Positions 18,780 through 26,745 of a DNA stretch of 64,000 bases are shown here, one piece after another. The DNA comes from an uncultured Clostridia bacterium. Lineage in GTDB: Bacteria > Bacillota > Clostridia > Oscillospirales > Ruminococcaceae. Position numbers and translations under genes: made by a program. The notes under the pieces were generated by a model. It was not told where the DNA came from, did no database searches, and worked only from the letters and a program-made list of their open reading frames with translations. The DNA is taken from the NCBI GenBank assembly GCA_947627875.1, contig CANQXS010000009.1, positions 1 to 64,000 of the forward strand. Reading direction: 5' to 3'. Every line of letters starts with the position of its first letter. Within the stretch, counting starts at the first letter, position 1.

Positions 18780-18882
18780 GCGCATTCCGAGAGGGTGAGG
18801 GTCACGCTTTATTTTCCCCCGTCAAACTGCCTAAAGCTTTTTTAACGCCTTTGTAAAAATCTCCGAAATTATTCCTCGGCTA

Positions 18883-18913
18883 TTGACACTTCCCTTGGGG
18901 AAGAATGTAAAAT
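18883..18913 (+). promoter_or_regulatory. MerR-type promoter with 19-bp spacer and internal inverted repeat
   Basis: TTGACA (18883-18888) and TAAAAT (18908-18913) are separated by 19 bases, the long spacer typical of MerR-family promoters. The spacer holds a perfect inverted repeat, CTTCCC-TTG-GGGAAG (18889-18903). It most likely autoregulates the MerR gene 43 bases downstream. A near-copy exists on the minus strand at 51401-51431. Confidence 0.88.
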
Positions 18914-18918
18914 CGGAG

Positions 18919-18940
18919 TTGCAAGAAGCGCTTAATGCAA
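18919..18940 (+). promoter_or_regulatory. Imperfect palindrome between promoter and start of the MerR gene
   Basis: TTGCA...TGCAA arms surround an AAGCGCTT core (18926-18933), with two mismatched pairs in 22 bases. The form is like operators of LacI/GalR-family regulators, including CcpA. It lies just downstream of the expected transcription start. Confidence 0.4.
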
Positions 18941-18956
18941 ACATTCGGAGGAAAGT

Positions 18957-19781
18957 ATGAAGATAAAAGAGATATGCCGAAAAACCGGTCTTACCGAGAA
19001 GGCTGTGAGGTATTACGTCGATAACGGGCTCTGCTCCCCGAGGGAGTATGAATCGCGCGAGAGGCGCTACCTCGATTTCACAGAGGAAAACCTCGCCGAG
19101 TTGCGCGATACCGCGGTTATGCGAAAGCTCGGCTTTTCCATCGAAGATATCCGCCTTATGAAAACCGACGGCGGGAAAATAAACGAGGTAATGGGAAGGT
19201 ATATCCGCGGACTTTCAGAGGAGCTTGAGGTCAAAAACAGGATATATTCCTCTCTTTCGCCAAAGGATTGGTCCGAGCCCAAGACCCTCGGCGAGCTCGT
19301 TCCCGCCATTTCAGAGGTCTTAAAGCCCGACCTTGCCGAGCCCGACTTTTCAAAGTTTGAGGACGGCATATTCGGCAGAGACGCCGGAGACGAGCTTTCC
19401 GACGTTTCGGTAAGGACCGCGCTCGCGAAGATAGGCGGAAAGTTCATCACCTACGCCACTATAATCGGAACGATAATGGCGATAACGACTCTTCCCGGGA
19501 TAATCATGCTCGTGATAGCGGCGCTGATTTTCAGAAAGACCCGCGCCGACTATATCACGATGTATGAGCTCCTCTCGGGAATAGGCTTTGCTGCCAATAT
19601 GATAGCCTTTCTTCACGGAATGTCGGGCATAGGCGGAATGGCGCGCATTTTAGAGGTTATCGCCGGAAGCACGCCCGATTTCGCAGTGATGCAGTGCAGG
19701 CTCCACCTCCTCGGAGCTTTGGCTGAGCTCGCCGCGCTCTTAATGCTTATCTTCGGAAAGGACATAAGGGAGCATTTCTAA
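18957..19781 (+). CDS. MerR-family regulator with membrane-embedded C-terminal domain
   Basis: The protein has 274 residues. Residues 1-70 are a MerR winged helix (starting KIKEICRKTGLTEKAVRYYV, with the ERRYLDF wing and MRKLGFSIEDI), and a dimerisation helix follows to about 120. From about 160 on there are hydrophobic segments (around 163-190, 200-225 and 240-265), unlike the soluble ligand domains of standard MerR proteins, so the regulator is probably held in the membrane. Start ATG 18957 follows CGGAGGAAAG. The MutS-like gene begins 32 bases downstream. Its own promoter carries a MerR operator. Confidence 0.87.
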   Translation: MKIKEICRKTGLTEKAVRYYVDNGLCSPREYESRERRYLDFTEENLAELRDTAVMRKLGFSIEDIRLMKTDGGKINEVMGRYIRGLSEELEVKNRIYSSLSPKDWSEPKTLGELVPAISEVLKPDLAEPDFSKFEDGIFGRDAGDELSDVSVRTALAKIGGKFITYATIIGTIMAITTLPGIIMLVIAALIFRKTRADYITMYELLSGIGFAANMIAFLHGMSGIGGMARILEVIAGSTPDFAVMQCRLHLLGALAELAALLMLIFGKDIREHF

Positions 19782-19813
19782 GAAAAAGCGTTTATGCAAT
19801 TACGGAGAAAATT

Positions 19814-21460
19814 ATGAAAATTACAGAACAAATCGACCTTTTTTACCCCGATTCCGCCGCAAAGGAGCGCGCCGCCGAGCGCAGAAGGGAGATAGCCGCG
19901 AGCGGCGCCTCTTTTGCAGAGGACCTTCGGCTCGACGGCATAAGGCGGATGATCTCGCTCGGAAATTCCGAGAGGTTTATGTCGCTCGCCGAGGAGCTTT
20001 CGGCTGAGCTTCCGACGGCTGAGTATCGGCTCGACTGCCTCGAGGATTTTCTGAACGTTCCCGAGCTCAGCGATACATTCAGGAAGATGATCGCCGAGCT
20101 TTCGGGCAGGCGCCCCGAGCCCGAGGGCGGCGGAAGCAGGGTCAATTCCTTCTTTGAAATAAAGGAGAGAATGGACGAACTGACCTTCTTTCTCGGCTCG
20201 ATAACCGAGATAAATTCGCTCTGTCGGCGCATCTCGGGTGGGATAAGATCGGAAGCCGTAAAAAAGCTCTTCGCCTTTTTTGAGGAGCTTCCCCAAAGCG
20301 ACGGCTATAAAACTATATCCGAAAACCTCGCCGAGCTCAGAAAGCTGTTTTCCGGTTCAATAAGAAGCGTCAGGATAGGCGTGAATTTCGACTCGAATAT
20401 GATACCCGATTCCGCGGGGATAATCGAGGTCTCAAACGAAAAAATCTACCCGAAGGGGAACGTCGTCGAGAGAATGATATTCGGCGGAGCAGAGAAGGAG
20501 CATTTTTCGGGTGAGGAGCACCTCAATTCCCTTACCCGCCATACTCCTCCCGACATCGACACCGCGCTCTTTAAGGAGCTTTACGGCTTTACCAAGGAAT
20601 ACGCTTCCCGCATAGCCGACGCCCTGCGCGGCTACAGGGCAAGCTTCTTTACCGACATAAGCGAATTAGAGCGCCAGCTCGATTATTACGGAAGCGCCGC
20701 GGAATTCATAAAGAGCGTGAGGGCGAGGGGGCTCCCGATGTGCCGCCCGAAGCTTCTGCCGCCCGAGAGCCGAACGGCAGAGCTCAAGGGAATATTCGAC
20801 CTCAATTTCTACCGCAGCCTTGTCGCCGAGGACGCCGTTTCAAAGCTTTCGGGCAAAATCGTCCTCAACGACGTTGAATTCGACGGCAGAGCGGGATTTT
20901 ACACCGTGACCGGCGCAAACAACGGCGGCAAAACCACCTTTGCGCGGGCGGTAGGGCTTTGCCAGGTAATGGCTCAGGCGGGAATGTACGTCCCTGCCGA
21001 AAGCGCGGTTATCTCGCTTTGCGACAATATCTTCACTCATTTTCCTCGCGACGAAAAGCTCGGGATAGACACGAGCCGCTTTACCGAGGAGATAAAGGAG
21101 CTCAAAGATATAGTCTGTAAGGTGACTCCGCAGAGCTTGGTAATTCTCAACGAATCGCTTCAGAGCACAACTCCGGAGGAATGCCTGCAAATCGCGGGGA
21201 TACATCTTGAGCTGTTCGCTGCGGCGGGCGCCAGAGGGCTTTATGTGACCCATCTTACCGGACTTTGCCGCAGGTTCGGCGAGATAAACGCGGCGGGTCA
21301 CCCGACAAAGGTAGGCAGCCTCGTCTCCGAGACCGACGAAAGCGGCGAGAAGCGGCTCTATAAAATGTCGCGGAGGCTTCCCTCGGGCGAGAGTCTCGCC
21401 TTCTCGATATACCGCAGGTTCGGGGCTACTCTTTCCGACGTCGGCAGGAGCAGGCTGTGA
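19814..21460 (+). CDS. MutS-related ATPase lacking the mismatch-recognition domain
   Basis: The protein has 548 residues. The C-terminal third is a MutS domain V ATPase: Walker A TGANNGGKTT near 366-375, the DTSRFTEEIKELKDIV segment, Walker B-like LVILNESLQSTTPEE and the YVTHLTGL block. The N-terminal part is a helical core and lever-type region; the mismatch-binding domain I of true MutS (about 850 residues, Phe-x-Glu motif) is missing. MutS2's Smr nuclease domain is absent too. Such short MutS-like proteins have no settled function; branched DNA handling or another ATP-driven task is possible. It is cotranscribed with a MerR gene and overlaps the next gene by four bases. Confidence 0.8.
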   Translation: MKITEQIDLFYPDSAAKERAAERRREIAASGASFAEDLRLDGIRRMISLGNSERFMSLAEELSAELPTAEYRLDCLEDFLNVPELSDTFRKMIAELSGRRPEPEGGGSRVNSFFEIKERMDELTFFLGSITEINSLCRRISGGIRSEAVKKLFAFFEELPQSDGYKTISENLAELRKLFSGSIRSVRIGVNFDSNMIPDSAGIIEVSNEKIYPKGNVVERMIFGGAEKEHFSGEEHLNSLTRHTPPDIDTALFKELYGFTKEYASRIADALRGYRASFFTDISELERQLDYYGSAAEFIKSVRARGLPMCRPKLLPPESRTAELKGIFDLNFYRSLVAEDAVSKLSGKIVLNDVEFDGRAGFYTVTGANNGGKTTFARAVGLCQVMAQAGMYVPAESAVISLCDNIFTHFPRDEKLGIDTSRFTEEIKELKDIVCKVTPQSLVILNESLQSTTPEECLQIAGIHLELFAAAGARGLYVTHLTGLCRRFGEINAAGHPTKVGSLVSETDESGEKRLYKMSRRLPSGESLAFSIYRRFGATLSDVGRSRL

Positions 21461-21897
21461 GCAGGCGTGAGCGCGTCGCCGAGTTTTTGGAATACGGCGG
21501 CAGCGAGCTCTTTTCCCAAATCATGAGCGGCTGCGGCGAGCGCGCGGAGGGGATAGAGCGGCTGATACGCGTTCTGAAATCATACAGCGATCTCTGCGGC
21601 TTTATAAAGGGCAGGAGCGCGGCATACAGGTTTATGATACGCTCTGCGGGGCGGCGCGGCTGGCTCGGAAAGGGCTGCGGAGACCTCGGGAGCCATATCC
21701 TGACCGACGAGGAGCGCGAATATATCTCGGGCGAGCTCTCAGAATATATTTCTTCCGGCGGGAGGGCGGCAGCCGTCCTCAAAAAGCTCCTCAGAGCGGC
21801 GGCTTATGCCGCCATAACGGCGCTGCTGATATATCTGCTCGTAAGGTATTTCAATTCCGAGGAATTCAAAAGAATAAGCGGGAGCTACCCTTTTTAG
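21457..21897 (+). CDS. Small hypothetical protein with C-terminal membrane helix
   Basis: The protein has 146 residues and starts at GTG 21457 in a GTGA overlap with the MutS-like gene, so it is translationally coupled to it. The first 105 residues are charged and helical (many Arg and Glu); one hydrophobic helix (about 110-128) is followed by a short tail. No known motif. It is probably a membrane-side partner in the MerR/MutS-like operon. Confidence 0.65.
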   Translation: MSRRERVAEFLEYGGSELFSQIMSGCGERAEGIERLIRVLKSYSDLCGFIKGRSAAYRFMIRSAGRRGWLGKGCGDLGSHILTDEEREYISGELSEYISSGGRAAAVLKKLLRAAAYAAITALLIYLLVRYFNSEEFKRISGSYPF

Positions 21898-21921
21898 CCC
21901 CGCTCGGGCTGAATGCCCTCA

Positions 21922-21949
21922 CCCCCGCACCGCTCAGCCGGCGCGGGGG
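21922..21949 (+). terminator. GC-rich hairpin after the MerR operon
   Basis: An 11-bp stem with one mismatch (21922-21932 with 21939-21949) and 6-base loop; only a weak T stretch follows. It may be the terminator of the MerR operon or only a barrier. Confidence 0.5.
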
Positions 21950-21989
21950 ATTTAAATCGGTAACGATGTGTTTTTTCAGGGAGTCCTAT

Positions 21990-22015
21990 TACCCCTCCCC
22001 TCGAGGGGAGGGGTA
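21990..22015. repeat. Perfect 26-base GC-rich palindrome
   Basis: Arms of 13 bases joined at a central TCGA (C and T runs on one side, G and A on the other) form a perfect palindrome between two operons. A related C-rich/G-rich hairpin lies at 40095-40117. It may be a small dispersed intergenic element; the 270-base gap around it holds nothing else but the next promoter. Confidence 0.6.
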
Positions 22016-22104
22016 TAAAGCTCCTCGAAAAATCTTTTGCGGAAGTCTCACCCGAAAACTTTTGAGATTATGCCTACGCGCTCGTTTCAAGCCGCAAAAA
22101 TCTC

Positions 22105-22133
22105 TTGCATAATGCGAAAAAGCGTGGTATAAT
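22105..22133 (+). promoter_or_regulatory. Sigma-A promoter of the first sugar ABC operon
   Basis: TTGCAT (22105-22110), 17-base spacer, TATAAT (22128-22133) with an extended -10 TG. Confidence 0.8.
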
Positions 22134-22167
22134 TTGTGCATATAATTTCCGTGAGGACGTGACTGTT

Positions 22168-23265
22168 ATGAAGGTAGTTTTGCAGAACATCACCAAAATT
22201 TTCCCCGGCAGGGGCAGAGGCTCAAAAGAGACCGTTGCCGTCAGCAATCTTAACTTCGAGATCCCCGACGGCGAGCTCGTCGCCCTGCTCGGACCTTCGG
22301 GCTGCGGGAAAAGCACGACGCTGAACCTTATAAGCGGCTTGCAGAAGCCCACCGACGGCAGGATATTCTTCGGCAGCGACGACGTTACCGACCTTCCGCC
22401 CGAAAACAGGGGAGTGGGGCTCGTATTTCAGAATTATGCCCTTTACCCCCATCTCACCGTGATGGACAACATTATCTTCCCCCTCGGGAACCTTCGCGGA
22501 AAGGACAGAATGAGCAAGCCCGAAATGCATAAAAAGGCGCATGAGATTGCCAAGCTCGTTCAGATAGACGAGCTTATGGAGCGCAAGCCCGGCGAGCTCT
22601 CGGGCGGTCAGCAGCAGCGCGTAGCCATCGCCCGCGCACTCGTTAAAATGCCCCGCGTGCTCCTTCTTGACGAGCCGCTTTCAAATCTCGACGCACGCCT
22701 TCGGCTCCAGACCCGCGAGGAGATAAAGCGTATCCAGCGCGAGACCGGCATCACTACCGTCTTCGTCACCCACGACCAGGACGAGGCGATGAGCATTTCC
22801 GACAGGATAATAGTTATGAAGGAGGGCGTCGTCCAGCAGGAGGGCGGACCTCAGGAGGTCTACGACAGCCCCGCGAATCTCTTTGTTGCCAACTTCCTCG
22901 GAACCCCGCCGATAAACGTATTTTCCGGCAGCGTCAAGGGCGGAAGGCTTTATATCGGCGACGACGCGGTTATGGACGCAAGCGGCGCGCCCGACGGCGA
23001 TGTCTGGGCGGCGGTGCGCCCCGAGGGCTTTGTTTTAGACGTAAACGGTCCCCTCGTCTGCAATTTCGGCGGGCTCGAGGTAATGGGGCGCGACATAAGC
23101 GTTATATCCTCCCATTCCGGCGCGGTAAATCCGACTATACGCTCAATAATCTCAGCCGAAAACAGGGTCGATACCTCGTCAAAGACCGTCAGGTTCTCGC
23201 TCAAGCCGAATAAGGTCTTCATCTTCGATAAAAATACCGAAGAGCGGATAAGCTTCGGCGCGTAA
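22168..23265 (+). CDS. Sugar ABC transporter ATP-binding protein (UgpC/MalK type)
   Basis: The protein has 365 residues. Walker A GPSGCGKST, Q-loop VFQNYALYPHLTV, signature LSGGQQQRVAIARAL, Walker B VLLLDEPLSNLDA and switch VTHDQDEAM are all present, so it is an active ATPase. A shortened regulatory OB-type domain follows residue 240. ATG 22168 is used because GAGGA precedes it and upstream frame belongs to the promoter region. It leads a four-gene operon (ATPase, two permeases, binding protein), so this importer has its own ATPase independent of the MsmX-type one at 34417. Confidence 0.92.
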   Translation: MKVVLQNITKIFPGRGRGSKETVAVSNLNFEIPDGELVALLGPSGCGKSTTLNLISGLQKPTDGRIFFGSDDVTDLPPENRGVGLVFQNYALYPHLTVMDNIIFPLGNLRGKDRMSKPEMHKKAHEIAKLVQIDELMERKPGELSGGQQQRVAIARALVKMPRVLLLDEPLSNLDARLRLQTREEIKRIQRETGITTVFVTHDQDEAMSISDRIIVMKEGVVQQEGGPQEVYDSPANLFVANFLGTPPINVFSGSVKGGRLYIGDDAVMDASGAPDGDVWAAVRPEGFVLDVNGPLVCNFGGLEVMGRDISVISSHSGAVNPTIRSIISAENRVDTSSKTVRFSLKPNKVFIFDKNTEERISFGA

Positions 23266-23275
23266 GGAGGTCAAA

Positions 23276-24172
23276 ATGGAAGGCAAAAGCGCAAAGGGCT
23301 GGCTCTATCTTCTGCCCGCAATACTGTTTCTGGGAGTGTTCCTTGTATATCCCCTTATAGACGTTTTCATCTATTCCTTCGAGGAGGGCTATAACTCCGC
23401 CTCGCAGACCTTCTTCGGGACGGGCATATACAACTACTCCTATATTCTTCACGACCCCTACTTTTTGCAGGCGGTCAAAAACACCTTTATCCTCGTTATA
23501 GCTACCGTTCCGCTCTCAACTCTTATCGCCCTCGGCATCTCCTACTGTCTCTCCTCGATAAAGCCTTTAAGAGAGCTATATCAGACGGTCTTCTTCCTGC
23601 CATATGTGACGAATACCCTCGCAGTGGGTCTGGTGTTTATGATACTGTTTCAGAAAAACGCCTATACCGACGGGCTCGTGAACCTCGTTCTCGGGCTTTT
23701 CGGGATATCTCCCATCGACTTTATCGACGGTCCCTACTGGGCGAAGATGTTCGTTCTCTGCTTCTACACCATATGGGTGGTCCTGCCGTTCAAGATACTC
23801 ATTCTCACGAGCGCACTCGCCTCGGTAAACGAGGAATACTATAACGCCGCTAAGATCGACGGCACCCGCCCGTTCAGGATCTTCCGCAAGATAACCCTTC
23901 CGATGATATCGCCGATGCTCTTTTACCTTATAATCACCGGCTTTATCGGGGCTTTCAAAGCCTACAGCGACGCCGTCGCCCTGTTCGGGACAAACCTCAA
24001 CGCCGCCGAGATGAATACTATCGTCGGATACGTCTACGATATGCTCTACGGCGACAGCGGAGGTTACCCATCTTATGCCTCAGCGGCGGCAATAGTGCTC
24101 TTTGCCATAGTCCTGACCATAACCTGCATAAACCTTCTCATAAGCAAAAAGCACGTCCACTATGTCGGCTGA
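23276..24172 (+). CDS. Sugar ABC transporter permease (MalF/UgpA type)
   Basis: The protein has 298 residues with about six membrane helices. The coupling loop EEYYNAAKIDGTRPFRIFRK (EAA motif) sits near residues 190-210 and contacts the ATPase. It begins YLLPAILFLGVFLVYPLIDV, typical of the family. ATG 23276 follows AAGGAGGTCAAA, 10 bases after the ATPase gene. It forms the translocation channel with the next gene product. Confidence 0.92.
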   Translation: MEGKSAKGWLYLLPAILFLGVFLVYPLIDVFIYSFEEGYNSASQTFFGTGIYNYSYILHDPYFLQAVKNTFILVIATVPLSTLIALGISYCLSSIKPLRELYQTVFFLPYVTNTLAVGLVFMILFQKNAYTDGLVNLVLGLFGISPIDFIDGPYWAKMFVLCFYTIWVVLPFKILILTSALASVNEEYYNAAKIDGTRPFRIFRKITLPMISPMLFYLIITGFIGAFKAYSDAVALFGTNLNAAEMNTIVGYVYDMLYGDSGGYPSYASAAAIVLFAIVLTITCINLLISKKHVHYVG

Positions 24173-24188
24173 CGGAAAGGAGGCTGCT

Positions 24189-25058
24189 ATGAACCGCGAT
24201 ATGATCAAGTCCGAGAGGTCGGCGAAAACCGGAAAAGTATTAAGAAACGTCCTGTCGTATTTTATCCTTACGTTCTGGGCGATAATAGTGCTCTTCCCGT
24301 TTTACTGGATGGTCCTCACCTCGGTAAAGAATTACGCCTCATACAACTCGGAATATATACCCAAGTTTTTCACCCTCGCCCCGACGCTCGAAAACTACGC
24401 TTCGGCGTTTACTGCCGTCCCGCTGGCGCGGTATTTCATCAATACCGTTATTTTCACAGTCCTGACGACTGCGCTTATGCTCGTAGTCATAATACCCGCC
24501 GCGTTCGCTTTTTCGCGGCTGAGCTTTAAGGGGCGCGACGCCGTTTTCACGCTCTTTCTCTCGATGATGATGATACCCTACGAGCTCGTAGTCATCACAA
24601 ACTATACGACAGTTACCGACCTCGGCCTGAGAAACACCTTTACGGGGCTTATACTTCCCTCGGTGACCTCGGTGTTTTACATCTATCTTTTAAAAGAGAA
24701 TTTCTCACAGATACCCGACGAGCTCTATTACGCGGCGAAGGTAGACGGCACCCGCGACCTTAAATACCTCTTTAAGGTCATGATACCTATCTGCCGCCCG
24801 ACGATAGTTACCGTTACGATACTCAAGGTAATAGAGTGCTGGAATTCCTACGTCTGGCCCCGCCTCGTCACCGACGACCCGAATTACTTCCTCGTCTCTA
24901 ACGGTATCCAGGAGATCCGCGAAAACGGTTTCGGGCGCGAGAATATCCCCGCGATGATGGCTGCCGTCGTGGTCATATCGGCGCCGCTTATTGTGCTGTT
25001 CCTCGTCTTCCGCCGCAAAATTATGGAGGGCGTTGCGAGAGGGGGAACAAAGGGATGA
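24189..25058 (+). CDS. Sugar ABC transporter permease (MalG/UgpE type)
   Basis: The protein has 289 residues with six membrane helices. Its EAA loop is DELYYAAKVDGTRDLKYLFK. ATG 24189, behind GAAAGGAGGCTGCT, is preferred over ATG 24162, which overlaps the upstream permease and has no site. It overlaps the binding-protein gene by four bases (ATGA). Confidence 0.92.
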   Translation: MNRDMIKSERSAKTGKVLRNVLSYFILTFWAIIVLFPFYWMVLTSVKNYASYNSEYIPKFFTLAPTLENYASAFTAVPLARYFINTVIFTVLTTALMLVVIIPAAFAFSRLSFKGRDAVFTLFLSMMMIPYELVVITNYTTVTDLGLRNTFTGLILPSVTSVFYIYLLKENFSQIPDELYYAAKVDGTRDLKYLFKVMIPICRPTIVTVTILKVIECWNSYVWPRLVTDDPNYFLVSNGIQEIRENGFGRENIPAMMAAVVVISAPLIVLFLVFRRKIMEGVARGGTKG

Positions 25059-26656
25059 GAATTTTTAAAAGGCTCGTCTCGGCAGCGCTCGTTATTGCCG
25101 CCGCGCTTTCACTCTCGGGCTGCCACGGCTCGCGCGGGCTGAAGGCGTTCGAGATCCCCGAGGAATTCGACGAGTCCCGCGAATACGAGATAACCTTCTG
25201 GGCAAAAAACGACACCAACGTTGTTCAGGCAGAGATATACCGTCAGGCTGTCGCCGATTTCGAGGAGCTCTATCCGAATATAAAGGTAAACCTCAGACCC
25301 TACACCGATTACAGCCGCATTTATAACGACGTTATCACCAACATATCCACAAACACAACGCCGAACGTATGTATAGCCTATCCCGACCATATCGCGACCT
25401 ATATCACCGGTACAAACGTAGTCGTTCCGCTCGACGGGCTCTTCGACGACGAAAAATACGGTCTCGGCGGCAGCGAGCTTAAATACGATTCGCCGACCAA
25501 AGACGAGATGATACCTCAGTTTTTAGAGGAATGCTCCCTCGGCGGCGTCCACTACGCTATACCATATATGCGCTCGACCGAAGCCTGCTATGTAAACAAA
25601 ACGATGGTCGAAGCCCTCGGCTACACTCTCCCCGAGGATATGATAACCTGGGACTTTATCTGGGAGGTCTCCGAGGCGGCGATGAAAAAGGATTCCGACG
25701 GGAATTTTGCCGTAAACGGGCAGAAGGTTCTGATACCGTTTATCTATAAGTCGACCGACAATATGATGATACAGATGCTCAGGCAGCTCGGCGCGGGCTA
25801 TTCCGACGACAGCGGGAATATCCTGATATTCAACGACAGCACCGAGAGCATTCTAAAGACCGTCGCGGAGCACGCCGCCACCGGCGCTTTCTCTACATTC
25901 CAGATTTCGAGCTACCCCGGGAACTTCCTGAACGCCGGTCAGTGCATATTTGCCGTAGATTCGACTGCGGGCGTCACCTGGATGGGCTCGGACGCCCCTC
26001 TTTCAGACATTCACGAGAATGCCGTAGTAGATTTCGAGACGGCGGTGCTGCCCGTTCCGCAGTTTGACCCCGATAACCCGAAGATGATATCTCAGGGTCC
26101 TTCGGTCTGCATCTTCAACAAAGACGACCCCCAGGAGGTCCTTGCCTCGTGGCTCTTTGCGCAGTATCTTCTCACTAACGACGTACAGATCGCCTATTCC
26201 AAGACCGAGGGCTATGTTCCCGTCACTTCAAAAGCTCAGGATTCGGCAGAATACCGCGACTATATCTCGCGCATCGGCGAAGACAACGACGAGCATTACG
26301 AGATCAAGATTAAGGCAGTCGAGATCCTTATGGACAACGTAGGCGAGACCTTCGTCACCCCCGTTTTCAACGGCTCGGCTTCGCTCCGTTCCGCCGCGGG
26401 GCAGATGATAGAAAACGTCGCGAAATCGGTCAGGCGCCACGAGACCGTCGACGAAGCCTACTACGAAAAGCTTTACGGCGATATAACCTCGCTTTACAGG
26501 CTCGACAGCCTCGGCGGAAGCGTCGGCGGGAAAGCAGAGCTCGGCGAGCTCCCGACGACCGCGAAGATTCTTATTGCGTCGCTTTGCACAGCTTGGGTGT
26601 TGATAGTTCTTTGCTTTACGGCGGAACGTATAAAAAAACGCCCGAAGCGCAAATAA
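25055..26656 (+). CDS. Sugar ABC solute-binding lipoprotein with C-terminal membrane helix
   Basis: Family 1 extracellular binding protein of 533 residues. The lipoprotein signal ends SLSGC (Cys 23). The body has the usual features (YEITFWAKNDT, DFEELYPNIKVNLRPY, a YVNKTMVEALG hinge region). Unusually, the chain ends with a second hydrophobic helix (about 501-522) and a KKRPKRK tail, so the protein is likely held at both ends. It is last in the operon, whereas binding proteins are more often first. The ligand cannot be read from the sequence. Confidence 0.88.
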   Translation: MRIFKRLVSAALVIAAALSLSGCHGSRGLKAFEIPEEFDESREYEITFWAKNDTNVVQAEIYRQAVADFEELYPNIKVNLRPYTDYSRIYNDVITNISTNTTPNVCIAYPDHIATYITGTNVVVPLDGLFDDEKYGLGGSELKYDSPTKDEMIPQFLEECSLGGVHYAIPYMRSTEACYVNKTMVEALGYTLPEDMITWDFIWEVSEAAMKKDSDGNFAVNGQKVLIPFIYKSTDNMMIQMLRQLGAGYSDDSGNILIFNDSTESILKTVAEHAATGAFSTFQISSYPGNFLNAGQCIFAVDSTAGVTWMGSDAPLSDIHENAVVDFETAVLPVPQFDPDNPKMISQGPSVCIFNKDDPQEVLASWLFAQYLLTNDVQIAYSKTEGYVPVTSKAQDSAEYRDYISRIGEDNDEHYEIKIKAVEILMDNVGETFVTPVFNGSASLRSAAGQMIENVAKSVRRHETVDEAYYEKLYGDITSLYRLDSLGGSVGGKAELGELPTTAKILIASLCTAWVLIVLCFTAERIKKRPKRK

Positions 26657-26670
26657 TTTCATTATAAGAC

Positions 26671-26698
26671 TTGACAGATTGCCGAAATTGAGTATAAT
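26671..26698 (+). promoter_or_regulatory. Sigma-A promoter of the OB-fold-like lipoprotein
   Basis: TTGACA (26671-26676), 16-base spacer, TATAAT (26693-26698). Confidence 0.85.
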
Positions 26699-26745
26699 GT
26701 CGTTAGTATCAAGGATACGTCAGATACTGAAAGGAGATATCAGAA

